From positions 248,001-312,000 of the forward strand of contig CBDCBW010000009.1 in NCBI GenBank assembly GCA_965214485.1: DNA of 64,000 bases. The letters are read 5' to 3'. The stretch's first letter is position 1. Each line of letters opens with the position of its first letter. The position numbers were made by a program, and so were the translations under genes. The DNA is from JANQRZ01 sp965214485. Lineage in GTDB: Bacteria > Bacteroidota > Rhodothermia > Rhodothermales > JANQRZ01. Positions 33,396 through 42,219 of the stretch are shown piece after piece. The notes below the pieces were generated by a model. The model made no database searches, was not told the DNA's origin, and saw nothing but the letters and a program-made list of their open reading frames with translations.

Positions 33396-35549
33396 TCACC
33401 CGTCGGAGGCGGGGCCGCCGGCGAGACCGGCGAGGTCGAGGAAGAAGGCCCAGTCGCGGGCGGTCTCGCGGTAGCGGTCGAAGCGGCCCGAGGCCCCGCC
33501 GTGGCCGGACTCCAGGTCGGTCCAGAGGTAGAGCCGGTTGCGGTCGGTCTTGCGGGCGCGGAGCCGGGCGGCCCACTTGGCCGGCTCCCAGTACTGGACC
33601 TGCGAGTCGTGCAGGCCGGTGGTGATGAGGAGGTGGGGATAGGGCTGGGCGGCGACGTTGTCGTAGGGCGAGTACGAGCGTATGTAGTCGTAGTAGGCCT
33701 CGTCGTTCGGGTTGCCCCACTCGTCGTACTCGCTCGTGGTGAGCGGGACCGAGTCGTCGAGCATCGTCGTGACCACGTCCACCCACGGCACCTTCGCAAT
33801 GACGCCGTGGAAGAGGTCGGGCCGCATGTTCATCACGGCCCCGACGAGGAGGCCGCCCGCCGAGCCGCCCATCGCGTACATGCGCGCGGGGTCGGCATAG
33901 CCCTGGGCCTTCAGGTGCTCGGTGGCGTCGATGAAGTCGGTGAAGGTGTTCTTCTTGGTGAGGAGCTTGCCGTCCTCGTACCACGCCCGCCCGAGCGTCT
34001 GGCTGCCGCGGATGTGGGCGATGGCGAAGACGAAGCCGCGGTCGAGGAGCGAGAGCCGCGTCGAGGCGAAGCCGGGGTCGACGCTGTGGCCGTAGGAGCC
34101 GTAGCCGTAGAGCAGGAGCGGGTTCGTGCCGTCCTGCTCGAAGCGGTCCTTCCGGTAGACGAGCGAGACGGGAATCCGCTTGCCGTCGCGGGCCGGAGCC
34201 CACAGCCGCTCGGCGCGGTAGTCGGCCGGGCTGAACCCGCCGAGGACCGGCTCGCGCTTGAGCAGCGTCCGCTCGCGCGAGGCCATGTCGTAGTCGTAGG
34301 TCGTCTCCGGGGTCGTCGGCGACTGGTAGACGAAGCGGAGGGTGCCGGTGTCGGGGTTCGGGTTCTGGCCGGCGTAGACGACGTAGGCCGGGTCGTCGAA
34401 GTCGACGTAGTGCTCGCTCCCGGGGTCGGCCCACGGGCGGACGCGGAGCCGGGTGAGGCCGTCTTTGCGCTCGCTGAGCACGACGTACTCGTCGAAGAGC
34501 GTCACGTCTTCGAGGAGGACGTCGTCGCGGTGGCCCACCACCTCCTCCCAGTGCTCGGTACCGGGCGCGTCCGCGGGGGCGCGCACGAGCCGGAAGTTCG
34601 GGGCGCCGAGGTTCGTGCGGACGTAGAAGTGGCCGCCGAGGTGGTCGACGTGGTACTCGTGGTCGCGCTGCCGGGGCTGGACGACGCGCCACGCGCCCGT
34701 GGGGTCGTCGGCGTCGAGCACGCGGTACTCGGTCGCGAGCGTTTGCGAGGAGCCGATGACGAGGTAGGCGTCCGAGGTCGTCTTGCCGACGTAGGTGCTG
34801 AACGTGTCGTCGGTCTCCTCGTAGACCAGCACGTCGTCCGCCGGGTCGGTGCCGAGCGTGTGGCGGTAGATGCGGTCCGGGCGGAGCGTCTCGTGGTCCT
34901 GCTTCGAGTAGAACAGCGTCCGGCTGTCATTCGCCCAGGCGAGGTTGCCCGTCACCTCGGCGACCTCGTCGGGGAGGTCTTCGCCGGTCTCGAGGTCTTT
35001 GAACCGGACCGTGTAGATGCGGCGGCCCGTCGTGTCGGCGGCCCACGCGAGGGTCCGGCCGTCGGGGCTGACCGAGGCGGGGGCGACGCGGGCGCTGTAG
35101 AAGTCGTGCCCCTCGGCGAGCGCGTTCACGTCGAGGATCACGGCCTCGCCGCCCAGCGCGTCGCCGCCGCGGAGGGGGCGGCGGGTGTAGACCGGGTACT
35201 GCTCGCCGGTCTCGAAGCGGTAGCCGTAGAGCCAGTCGCCGAGGCGGTAGGGGACCCCGGCGTCGTCCTCTTTGATGCGCCCTCGGATCTCCTCGAAGAG
35301 CGCGTCCTCGAACGCCTTGAGGTGGGCGGTCTCGGCCTCGAAGTACGCGTTCTCGGCTTCGAGGTAGGCGAGGACCTCGGGGTCCTCGCGCTCGCGGAGC
35401 CAGAAATAGTTGTCGGTGCGGGTGTCGCCGTGCATCGTCAGCTCGGTCGGGCGGACGTCGGCGACGGGCGGCTCGGCGGTCTGGGCGTGGAGGGGTGTGG
35501 TCACGAGGAAAAAGGAGCAGAGGAAAAGGGCAACCGGGCGCGGGTGCAT
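33396..35549 (-). CDS. Prolyl oligopeptidase-family serine peptidase (oligopeptidase B-like, S9A)
   Basis: This 717-residue serine peptidase of the S9A family probably cuts small peptides after basic residues. It carries an apparent signal peptide (MHPRPVALFLCSFFLVTTPL, cleaved near HAQ), so a periplasmic location is likely. A beta-propeller region of about 100-420 is followed by an alpha/beta-hydrolase domain. The triad is visible: S563 in GGSAGG, D648 in LHDSQVQYW and H683 in SGHGG. The PTELTMHGDTRTDNYFWLR start is typical. I chose the start at 35549 because it begins the signal peptide; longer in-frame starts exist upstream. Confidence 0.92.
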   Translation of the reverse strand: MHPRPVALFLCSFFLVTTPLHAQTAEPPVADVRPTELTMHGDTRTDNYFWLREREDPEVLAYLEAENAYFEAETAHLKAFEDALFEEIRGRIKEDDAGVPYRLGDWLYGYRFETGEQYPVYTRRPLRGGDALGGEAVILDVNALAEGHDFYSARVAPASVSPDGRTLAWAADTTGRRIYTVRFKDLETGEDLPDEVAEVTGNLAWANDSRTLFYSKQDHETLRPDRIYRHTLGTDPADDVLVYEETDDTFSTYVGKTTSDAYLVIGSSQTLATEYRVLDADDPTGAWRVVQPRQRDHEYHVDHLGGHFYVRTNLGAPNFRLVRAPADAPGTEHWEEVVGHRDDVLLEDVTLFDEYVVLSERKDGLTRLRVRPWADPGSEHYVDFDDPAYVVYAGQNPNPDTGTLRFVYQSPTTPETTYDYDMASRERTLLKREPVLGGFSPADYRAERLWAPARDGKRIPVSLVYRKDRFEQDGTNPLLLYGYGSYGHSVDPGFASTRLSLLDRGFVFAIAHIRGSQTLGRAWYEDGKLLTKKNTFTDFIDATEHLKAQGYADPARMYAMGGSAGGLLVGAVMNMRPDLFHGVIAKVPWVDVVTTMLDDSVPLTTSEYDEWGNPNDEAYYDYIRSYSPYDNVAAQPYPHLLITTGLHDSQVQYWEPAKWAARLRARKTDRNRLYLWTDLESGHGGASGRFDRYRETARDWAFFLDLAGLAGGPASDG

Positions 35550-35667
35550 CGGGAGGCTCGGACGGCGGAAGGGAGGGGAGAGCCGGAGCAGGACGGGTGT
35601 GCTGAAGGTACGCTGCTCCCCTTGCCGCTCCAACGTCCTCGTAGCTCCAACGTCGGGCGCGGCCCTG

Positions 35668-35674
35668 TATCTTG
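35668..35674 (+). promoter_or_regulatory. Candidate -7 box TATCTTG upstream of ppc
   Basis: TATCTTG fits the TAnnTTG pattern but is about 210 bases upstream of the chosen ppc start, so it would imply a long leader. No other gene is visible between 35550 and 35884. Confidence 0.25.
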
Positions 35675-35884
35675 GTCCTTCGCCCTCAGCAACCGGTTGG
35701 CGGAGGGCAACACCGAGCCGCGGGTTTCGCCTCCGTACGGCCCCCCGCTTCCGATGCCATCGCTCCGGGACACGTCGCCGGGAGCGAGCCTGCGAGCAGC
35801 GGTGAGCGCGGCGGGGCGTAGCGCTCGCCAACTTGCTCGTCGCCCCGGCAACGCCGGTCTTTCCGCACCCTTACCCCTCGCTCC

Positions 35885-38662
35885 GTGCCCATCCCCCCGT
35901 CGCTCCCCGGCGGCCTCGAGATCGAAGCCGAAGGCTCCGGCATCTCGGCCCCGCTCTCGCGCACCGTCAACCTCCTCGGCGCGCTCCTCGGGCGGGCTGC
36001 GAGGGCCCGCTACGGCGGCGACGCCTTCGACCTCGTCGAGACCCTGCGCCGGCTGTGCCGGGAGGGCGACCACGACGAGGCGGCCCGGCTCCTCGGTGAG
36101 CAGCCGCTGGAGCGGCTCGTGGCGCTGCTGCGGGCGTTCACGACGTTCTTCCACCTCGTCAACAAGGCCGAGCAGCTCGAAATCCTCCGCATCAACCGGG
36201 AGCGCGCGCGGGAGGCGTCGCCCGAGAACCCGCGCGCCGAGTCCGTCGCCGCTGCCGTGCACGCGCTGAAGGCGGAGGGCCGCTCGCTCGGTGACGTGCT
36301 GGCCCTCGTTGCGAAGCTCGACATCCAGCCCACGCTGACGGCGCACCCGACCGAGGCGCGGCGGCGCTCGATCCTCTTCCACCAGCAGCGCCTCGCCGAC
36401 CTCCTCGGCGAGCTTCGGGAGCGCGACACGACGCCCGCCGAGGACGACGCGCTCGTCGGCGAGATCGAGGACACGATCCGGCTCCTGCTCGCCACCGACG
36501 AGATCCGCTCGACCGCCGTGACGGTCGAGGACGAGGTCCGCCACGGGCTCTACTTCGTCGCGACGAGCATCTGGCAGACCGTCCCGCGCATCCACGCCGA
36601 CCTCCGCCGCGCCCTCGCCACCTACTACGACGCCGAGGCCCGCGACCTTCCGCCGTTCCTGCGCTACCGCTCGTGGATCGGCGGCGACCGCGACGGCAAC
36701 CCGCGCGTGACGGCCGAGGTGACGGCCTGGACCCTGGGCGTCCACCGCGAGGACGCGCTCCGGCTCTACCGCCGCGCCCTGGACGGCCTCCGCCTCGTCC
36801 TCTCGGTCTCCGAGCGGCAGACGCCCGGCGACCCCTTCGCCGCGCTCCGCGCCTCCGTCGAGGCCGACCCGCTCTTCGGGACCCTCCCCGAGCGCCGCCG
36901 CCGGCAGAACGCCCACGAGCCGGTCCGCCTCAAGCTCGCGCTCATGCAGGCCAGGCTCGACTGCCTCCTCGACGGCGAGGCGACCGACTACGACGCCGAC
37001 GCCTTCCGGGCCGACCTCGCGCTCGTCGCCGAGAGCCTGGAGGCCGCCGGGCTGGAGACCCTCGTCCACGGGGGGCCGCTGGCCGACCTCCGGGTGCAGG
37101 CCGACGCCTTCGGCTTCCACCTCGCCGCGCTCGACCTCCGGCAGCACAGCCGCGTCCACGAGGCCGCCGTCGCCGACCTCCTCCGCCTCGCCGGCGTCGC
37201 CGCCGACTATGCGTCGCTGGAGGAGGCCGGGCGGCTGGAGGTCCTGACGACCGAGCTTCGCAACCCGCGCCCGCTCCGCGCGCCGGGGGCCGAGGTCGGC
37301 GACGACACGCGCCGCGCCCTCGACGTCCTCGACGTGGCACGCCGGGCGCTGGAGCGCGAGCCGGAGAGCATCGGGTCGTACATCATCTCGATGACCGACG
37401 CCGTGAGCGACATGCTGGAGGTGCTCCTGTTGCTCAAAGAGGCCGGGCTGTGGCGGATGGCGTCGGACGGCACCGTGACGTGCCCGCTCGACGTGGTCCC
37501 GCTCCTCGAAACCATCGCCGACCTGGGCCACGCCGAGGCGCTCCTCGACCAGCTCTTCAGCCACCCGATCTACGTCCGCCAACTGCTGGCGCGGGGGCGG
37601 ATGCAGGAGGTGATGCTCGGCTACTCGGACTCGAACAAAGACGGCGGCTACTGGCAGGCCAACTGGTCGCTCCACAAAGCGCAGGGCGCGATTGCCCGCG
37701 TCTGCCGCCGCTTCGGCCTCGACCTCCGGCTGTTCCACGGGCGCGGCGGCACGGTCGGGCGCGGCGGCGGGCGGGCAGGCCAGGCGATCCGCGCGATGCC
37801 GCCCGAATCGCAGACGGGCCGCATCCGGTTCACCGAGCAGGGCGAGGTCATCTCGTTCCGCTACGCTCACCCCGGCATCGCCCGGCGGCACCTCGAACAG
37901 ATCGTCCACGCCCAGCTCGGGGCCCTCGCCGAAGCGCCCGGCGAGGCCGAGCGCACGGCGGCGTTCGAAGGCGGGGAGGACGGCGCGCGCGACCTCATGC
38001 AGCGGGTCGCCGACACCTCGATGGCGGCCTACCGCGCCCTCATCGACGACCCGGCGTTCTGGCCGTGGTACCTCCGCGCCACGCCCATCGAGCACATCGC
38101 CGGCATCCCGATGGCCTCGCGCCCGGTCTCGCGCCAGGCCGCCAGCGAAATCGACTTCGGCGGGCTGCGGGCGATCCCGTGGGTCTTCGCGTGGACGCAG
38201 CCGCGCTACACGGTGCCGGGCTGGTACGGCCTCGGCACCGCCCTTGCGCAGGCGATGGGCGACTCGGAGCGCGCGGCCCGGCTCCGGGCGATGCACGCCG
38301 AGTGGCCGTTCTTCCAGGCCGTCGTCGGCAATGCCCTCCGCGAGATGGCGCGTGCCCGGTTTGTCATCGCCGAGCGGTACGCCGCCCTCGCCCCCGGCAG
38401 GCAGCACGAACGCATCGCCGCCGAGTTCGAGCGCGCCGAGCGGGCCCTGCTCCGGATCACCGGGCAGGACCGACTGCTCGGGCACCGCCCCGTCATCGAA
38501 AAGTCGATCCGCCTCCGCAACCCCTACACCGACGTGCTGAACCTCGTCCAGCTCGAGCTGATGCAGCGGTGGCGCAGCGGGGGCGACGCGGGCGAGGACG
38601 CCGAGGAGGCGCTCTTCGTCTCGCTCAACGGCATCGCCGCCGCCATGCAGAGCACGGGGTGA
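35885..38662 (+). CDS. ppc: Phosphoenolpyruvate carboxylase
   Basis: This cytoplasmic enzyme carboxylates PEP to oxaloacetate, replenishing the TCA cycle. The product is 925 residues, a normal length for a bacterial PEPC. The catalytic histidine is H154 in TLTAHPTEARRRS. The lysine motif GYSDSNKDGG contains K585 and is followed by the glycine-rich loop FHGRGGTVGRGGGR; the C-terminus ends in SLNGIAAAMQSTG rather than the common NTG. The start is GTG at 35885, the first start codon giving the normal N-terminus. It is a stand-alone gene. Confidence 0.96.
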   Translation: MPIPPSLPGGLEIEAEGSGISAPLSRTVNLLGALLGRAARARYGGDAFDLVETLRRLCREGDHDEAARLLGEQPLERLVALLRAFTTFFHLVNKAEQLEILRINRERAREASPENPRAESVAAAVHALKAEGRSLGDVLALVAKLDIQPTLTAHPTEARRRSILFHQQRLADLLGELRERDTTPAEDDALVGEIEDTIRLLLATDEIRSTAVTVEDEVRHGLYFVATSIWQTVPRIHADLRRALATYYDAEARDLPPFLRYRSWIGGDRDGNPRVTAEVTAWTLGVHREDALRLYRRALDGLRLVLSVSERQTPGDPFAALRASVEADPLFGTLPERRRRQNAHEPVRLKLALMQARLDCLLDGEATDYDADAFRADLALVAESLEAAGLETLVHGGPLADLRVQADAFGFHLAALDLRQHSRVHEAAVADLLRLAGVAADYASLEEAGRLEVLTTELRNPRPLRAPGAEVGDDTRRALDVLDVARRALEREPESIGSYIISMTDAVSDMLEVLLLLKEAGLWRMASDGTVTCPLDVVPLLETIADLGHAEALLDQLFSHPIYVRQLLARGRMQEVMLGYSDSNKDGGYWQANWSLHKAQGAIARVCRRFGLDLRLFHGRGGTVGRGGGRAGQAIRAMPPESQTGRIRFTEQGEVISFRYAHPGIARRHLEQIVHAQLGALAEAPGEAERTAAFEGGEDGARDLMQRVADTSMAAYRALIDDPAFWPWYLRATPIEHIAGIPMASRPVSRQAASEIDFGGLRAIPWVFAWTQPRYTVPGWYGLGTALAQAMGDSERAARLRAMHAEWPFFQAVVGNALREMARARFVIAERYAALAPGRQHERIAAEFERAERALLRITGQDRLLGHRPVIEKSIRLRNPYTDVLNLVQLELMQRWRSGGDAGEDAEEALFVSLNGIAAAMQSTG

Positions 38663-38742
38663 GGAAGCGCTGTGCTCCCCTCCTGATACTGCGGAACAAT
38701 ACTGCTATCGCATGGTGATAGAGGTTCTCGTTCGAGACGATC

Positions 38743-39024
38743 ATGGCCGGTCCGAAGCTTTCCGCTCGTCATCGCAAGACGCTTCGTGCCGTGTTCGCTC
38801 GCCCGACGAGGGCCGGGGTGAGCTTTCGCCGTGTCTGTGCCCTCCTTGAGGCCCTCGGGGGCGAGGTGTCCCACAACCGGAGCGGGAGCCGGGTCCGCTT
38901 CGTGCTCGGCAACCGCAAGGCGACGTTCCACGCGCCGCACCCCGGTGATGAGATGAAGAAGTACGCGGTCGAGGACGTTCGTGACTTCCTCCGCGAGGCG
39001 GGCGTCCGCCCGGAACAGCACTGA
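38743..39024 (+). CDS. hicA: HicA-like mRNA interferase toxin
   Basis: This 93-residue protein resembles HicA toxins, small double-stranded-RNA-binding-fold ribonucleases. The central segment SHNRSGSRVRFVLGNRKATFHAPHPGDEMKKYAVEDVRDFLREAGV matches the family. The catalytic histidine usually found in a GSH motif is an arginine here (GSR), as in a known subgroup where the histidines of the FHxPHP segment are conserved. The hicB-like partner starts 26 bases downstream, in the common toxin-first order. The start ATG at 38743 follows ppc by 80 bases. Confidence 0.8.
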   Translation: MAGPKLSARHRKTLRAVFARPTRAGVSFRRVCALLEALGGEVSHNRSGSRVRFVLGNRKATFHAPHPGDEMKKYAVEDVRDFLREAGVRPEQH

Positions 39025-39049
39025 GCACCAACTCCAGAGAGGTATTCCC

Positions 39050-39379
39050 GTGACGTATCGAGGCTACACCGCCAGCGTGCGGTTCTCCGAGGACGACGGC
39101 GTCTTCGCCGGGCGCGTGATCGACCTCCGCGACGTGATCTCCTTCGAGGGCACGAGCGTGGAGGTACTCCGCCGCAACTTCGAGGAGGCCGTCGACGACT
39201 ACATCGCGTTCTGTGCCGAGCGGGGCGAGGAGCCGGAGCGCCCGTACAGTGGGAAGGTCGCGCTGCGGATGCCTCCGGCGAAGCACCGCGCCGTGGCCGT
39301 GCAGGCGGAGCGCGAAGGCGAGAGCATGAACGCTTTCATCCTCGGGGCCATCGAGAGGGCCCTGGCGGAGCGCGGCTGA
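39050..39379 (+). CDS. hicB: HicB-like antitoxin with ribbon-helix-helix tail
   Basis: This 109-residue antitoxin has an N-terminal partial RNase-H-like HicB fold (YRGYTASVRFSEDDGVFAGRVIDLRDVISFEGTSVEVLRRNFEEAVDDYIAFC). A C-terminal ribbon-helix-helix segment (HRAVAVQAEREGESMNAFILGAIERAL) should bind the operon promoter. The GTG at 39050 is preferred over an upstream in-frame ATG at 38981 because it gives the canonical N-terminus and follows an AGAGGT ribosome site. It neutralises HicA and probably autoregulates the pair. Confidence 0.88.
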   Translation: MTYRGYTASVRFSEDDGVFAGRVIDLRDVISFEGTSVEVLRRNFEEAVDDYIAFCAERGEEPERPYSGKVALRMPPAKHRAVAVQAEREGESMNAFILGAIERALAERG

Positions 39380-39432
39380 CCGGGGAGGGTGCTTTTGCCT
39401 AACCCTGTGCGGGTAGGCGAATAGGTTTCGCG

Positions 39433-39463
39433 TTGACAATGATATGGTAGCCCCCATACTTTG
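39433..39463 (+). promoter_or_regulatory. Candidate promoter TTGACA...TACTTTG before the minisatellite
   Basis: A TTGACA at 39433 and a TACTTTG at 39457 have spacing suited to the Bacteroidota -33/-7 pattern. A transcript from here would carry the 17-bp array at 39496-39614 in its leader. Confidence 0.45.
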
Positions 39464-39495
39464 TGCGCGTCTCTCATTTGGAGACTGTTGGTTCC

Positions 39496-39614
39496 TGACA
39501 CACGGGTCGGCCTGACACACGGGTCGGCCTGACACACGGGTCGGCCTGACACACGGGTCGGCCTGACACACGGGTCGGCCTGACACACGGGTCGGCCTGA
39601 CACACGGGTCGGCC
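39496..39614. repeat. Minisatellite: seven exact 17-bp units
   Basis: The unit TGACACACGGGTCGGCC is repeated seven times without a mismatch. Each junction GGCCTGAC...GTCGGCC can form a small hairpin. The core GACACACGGGTC is nearly the same as the inner part of one dcw palindrome (4401-4414). The array ends 26 bases before the ATG of the next gene. Confidence 0.95.
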
Positions 39615-39640
39615 TCACGCCCAATAATGGAGGTCGATCC

Positions 39641-41221
39641 ATGCGCTATGCTTCACTTATCTGTCTGCTCGCAATTGTGGCGAGCAGCGCCTACGCCCAA
39701 ATCCCCCGCGACAGCCTCGCCCTCTGGTTCCGCGCCGACCGCGACGTGCTAGATGATACCCCGTTCTGTTCAGGCGATCCTACCTCCGAAAGTGGCGACA
39801 CGGTCGGTTGCTGAATAGATCAGGTTGCCGGTCTCAGGGCTCAAACGGTGTCAGGTGCTAACGTCACATTTCAGGCTGACTCGATCAACGGCTTTCCCGT
39901 TATTCGCTTTGACGGCAGCGGAGGTATGAACACCGTAGACGCTGTCGAACAGCTAGACTTTACCACGGGAACACTCTTTTTGGTGACGAGGCCAAACATG
40001 GGTGGGACGCATATCTCCATATCTCCCTCGACTATAATTGGGACAGACCACTTTTCTGCTGGAGCTTGGGCTGGTGATGCTCCGGGCGTCGTAGGTGCCG
40101 CTCAGTACACGAGGCGAGATGGCGGCTTCGATAATCTGACGGTGAAAGGACATCAGTTAGATGTCAGCGGATTCGACCAGATCGTCGTCTCAGTAGAGTT
40201 CTGGCAAAACGAGCGCGACCTCAATCTGTATCTCCAAGGCGTAGAGTCTAATCTCCCTAGAGGGTGTGCCGAAGGGTGTGCGCAAACTCCTCTCGCTCAG
40301 CAGAACAGGATCGCTCATATTGGTCAGTCTCCTAGCGGAGATAGGCATTTGGTGAACGATATCGCTGAGATCATCGTCTACGGTAACGTCGTACTCGACG
40401 ATGCTCGGCGGTGAATCATCGAGAACTACCTCAGCGCGAAGTACGACGTGTTTATCGATCCAGTAGTGGATTTCTACGAGGGCGACACGGAGGTCAACGG
40501 CGACTTTGATTTCGACGTGAGCGGCATCGGGGCGGCGGAGGACAGCAGCCTCACCGCTGGAGCCTCATCGGGTGAATTCTCGCTGACGGCGATGAACGAG
40601 TCGCTAGACGTGGGCGAGTACGTCCTCGCCGGGCACAACAAGCTCCGCTTCGGCGGGACGCCGGACGACGCGCCGGACGGGGTCGCGGCCCGGTGGACGC
40701 GGAACTGGTACGTGGATGCCAACGGCGGTGACGTGGACGTGCGGATGAGCTTCGACTTCGGCTTCTCGCCGGACGATCCGGCGGGTGACTACGTGCTGCT
40801 CCGCCGGGACGGCACCTCGGGTGATTTCAGCATCGTCAACGAAGAGGCGACGATCGATGGTAACCGAGTGAGCTTCGTGGTGGAGTCGGTGTCGAACGGC
40901 TACTACACCATCGGCGGCAAGAATATCACCGTTGCCACCGAAGACGGGGCACAGCCGGGCGAGGCTGCGCTCTCGGCGGTCTTCCCGAACCCGTTCGAGC
41001 GCGAGGCACAGGTGGCTCTCGCGCTGGAGCGGGCGCAGCACGTCGCGGTCGAGGTCTTCGACGTGGCGGGCCGCCGGGTAGCGGTGCTGCACGACGGGCC
41101 GCTCGCGGCGGGCGAGCAGACGTTCACCTTCGACGCCGCCGACCTGCCGAGCGGGACCTACCTCATCCGCGCCACGGGCAACGGGTTCACCGCCACGCAG
41201 CAGGCTGTGCTGGTGAAGTAG
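39641..41221 (+). pseudogene. T9SS surface protein with LamG-like region, interrupted by two in-frame TGA codons
   Basis: One frame runs from ATG 39641 to the stop at 41221 (526 residues plus stop) but contains TGA at 39812-39814 and 40412-40414. The pieces join naturally: signal peptide MRYASLICLLAIVASSAYAQ; a LamG/concanavalin-like domain (ALWFRADRDV..., TGA, IDQVAGLRAQTVSG..., LNDIAEIIVYGN-like, DDARR, TGA, IIENYLSAKYDV); a beta-domain; and a complete sorting domain (VFPNPFEREAQVAL, FDVAGRRVAVL, LPSGTYLIRA). Related proteins usually have W and R or Q at the two stop positions. There is no indel. The first 800 bases are less GC-rich than the neighbours. Decay by point mutation is the simplest view; read-through is the alternative. 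Confidence 0.8.
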
Positions 41222-41285
41222 GCAGCGGTCACGAGGTTGCACGGAGCGGCTTCGCACTCCCGGTCGGGTGCGGAGCCGCTCTCGT

Positions 41286-41582
41286 TTAGGTCTTCCGCTC
41301 CCGCTCGCGGAGCTTGCGCACCGAATCCTGACGGCTGTGCAGGACGGCTACGATCTCTGTCCGGTCCCGCATCAACTGGTACACCACCCGGTAACGCTCC
41401 ACGATCAGTTCCCTTACGAGATCGTGGTCGATCTCCGGTACCTTTCTGCCGATGCGCGGGTGTTCTTCGAGAACCTCCACCGACGCATACAGCCGCCCGA
41501 CGAGCGAGACCGCATACGACGGCGAGGTCCGCTCGTAAAACACGCCGACAGCATCAAGGTCGTCGAGGGCCTCGGCGATCAA
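41286..41582 (-). CDS. RelE/ParE-family toxin
   Basis: This 98-residue protein resembles ParE/RelE toxins: EALDDLDAVGVFYERTSPSYAVSLVGRLYASVEVLEEHPRIGRKVPEIDHDLVRELIVERYRVVYQLMRDRTEIVAVLHSRQD. ParE members poison gyrase, RelE members cut mRNA; the HSRQD ending is usual in the ParE group. The start is a TTG at 41582, one base after the antitoxin stop; a stop codon just upstream excludes a longer start, so the first beta strand is slightly shorter than usual. Whether it is active is unknown. Confidence 0.85.
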   Translation of the reverse strand: MIAEALDDLDAVGVFYERTSPSYAVSLVGRLYASVEVLEEHPRIGRKVPEIDHDLVRELIVERYRVVYQLMRDRTEIVAVLHSRQDSVRKLRERERKT

Positions 41583-41583
41583 A

Positions 41584-41778
41584 CTACGTCAGCCACCGGC
41601 TCAGCCGCTGCTTGGCCTCTTCGTGCGAGATGACGCGGCCCTCTTCGGCGTCCCGCATACCGCGCTGAATTTTTTCGAGCACGTACAGCTCGTAAATGAT
41701 GTCCTCGAACGAGACATCATCGTCGAGGCGATCCACGAGGTCGAGCGTGGCCTGTTTGGCGGAAGGCAGGGTGGGCAT
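41584..41778 (-). CDS. Small antitoxin of the ParE-type pair
   Basis: This 64-residue acidic, helical protein (MPTLPSAKQATLDLVDRLDDDVSFEDIIYELYVLEKIQRGMRDAEEGRVISHEEAKQRLSRWL) sits one base before the toxin. The pattern LDDDVSFEDIIYELYVLEKI.RG..D.EEGRVI is common in antitoxins that partner RelE/ParE toxins. It has no strong DNA-binding motif beyond a predicted short N-terminal region. It should be transcribed with the toxin from the minus strand. Confidence 0.8.
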   Translation of the reverse strand: MPTLPSAKQATLDLVDRLDDDVSFEDIIYELYVLEKIQRGMRDAEEGRVISHEEAKQRLSRWLT

Positions 41779-41926
41779 GGAACCCTCCGTTTCGTGCTGA
41801 AGATCGGTTACGAAGTGAGTAAAACGTGCGAGTCCGCTTCAGGATGCACACCCTCCGCTGTAGCCCCGCGCAGAGAGTTCTCCTCCTCTTCAGCAGGTCT
41901 GAGAAATTGGACCGAGTGGAGGCACG

Positions 41927-41933
41927 TAGCTTG
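41927..41933 (+). promoter_or_regulatory. Candidate -7 box TAGCTTG for the DEAD-box gene
   Basis: TAGCTTG is preceded by a TTGG about 20 bases upstream. Transcription from here would give a leader of about 280 bases before the helicase start. Confidence 0.4.
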
Positions 41934-42044
41934 CCCTCATCAATCGATACACCGTTCCCGGTTCTTAGAAGCAGTTTCTAACCGTCTCGGAAGCGGACCT
42001 CCACCGACTCGCTCTCCGAGATCGACTCCCCGCTCCATCGAGCT

Positions 42045-42064
42045 TAGGCCCCTTCGGCCTTTTC
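42045..42064 (+). terminator. Terminator-like hairpin inside the DEAD-box gene leader
   Basis: AGGCC and GGCCT pair around CCTTC, followed by TTTTCT. No plus-strand gene ends nearby, so it may be an attenuator rather than a gene terminator. Confidence 0.45.
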
Positions 42065-42219
42065 TGTGCCCGCCTTTCCTTGTCGGCACACGCGGCGATC
42101 CAATCAGACAGGGGCTTGCCCCGCGCCGCCTTCGATTCCAGGGTACGTCCTCCCCGACAGCGCAGCACCCATGCGGTAGCACCCGGCATCCTGCCGGGCT
42201 CTCGCTCCAGCACCGTTCT

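Noticed and set aside
39496..39614. Possible CRISPR array
   Set aside because: Units of 17 bp are directly abutting with no spacers, and no cas gene is present; it is a minisatellite.
39812..40414. TGA read as tryptophan or selenocysteine genome-wide
   Set aside because: Many intact genes here (murE, murC, ftsQ and others) end in TGA, and no selenocysteine insertion hairpin was evident after either TGA. Point mutation is simpler.
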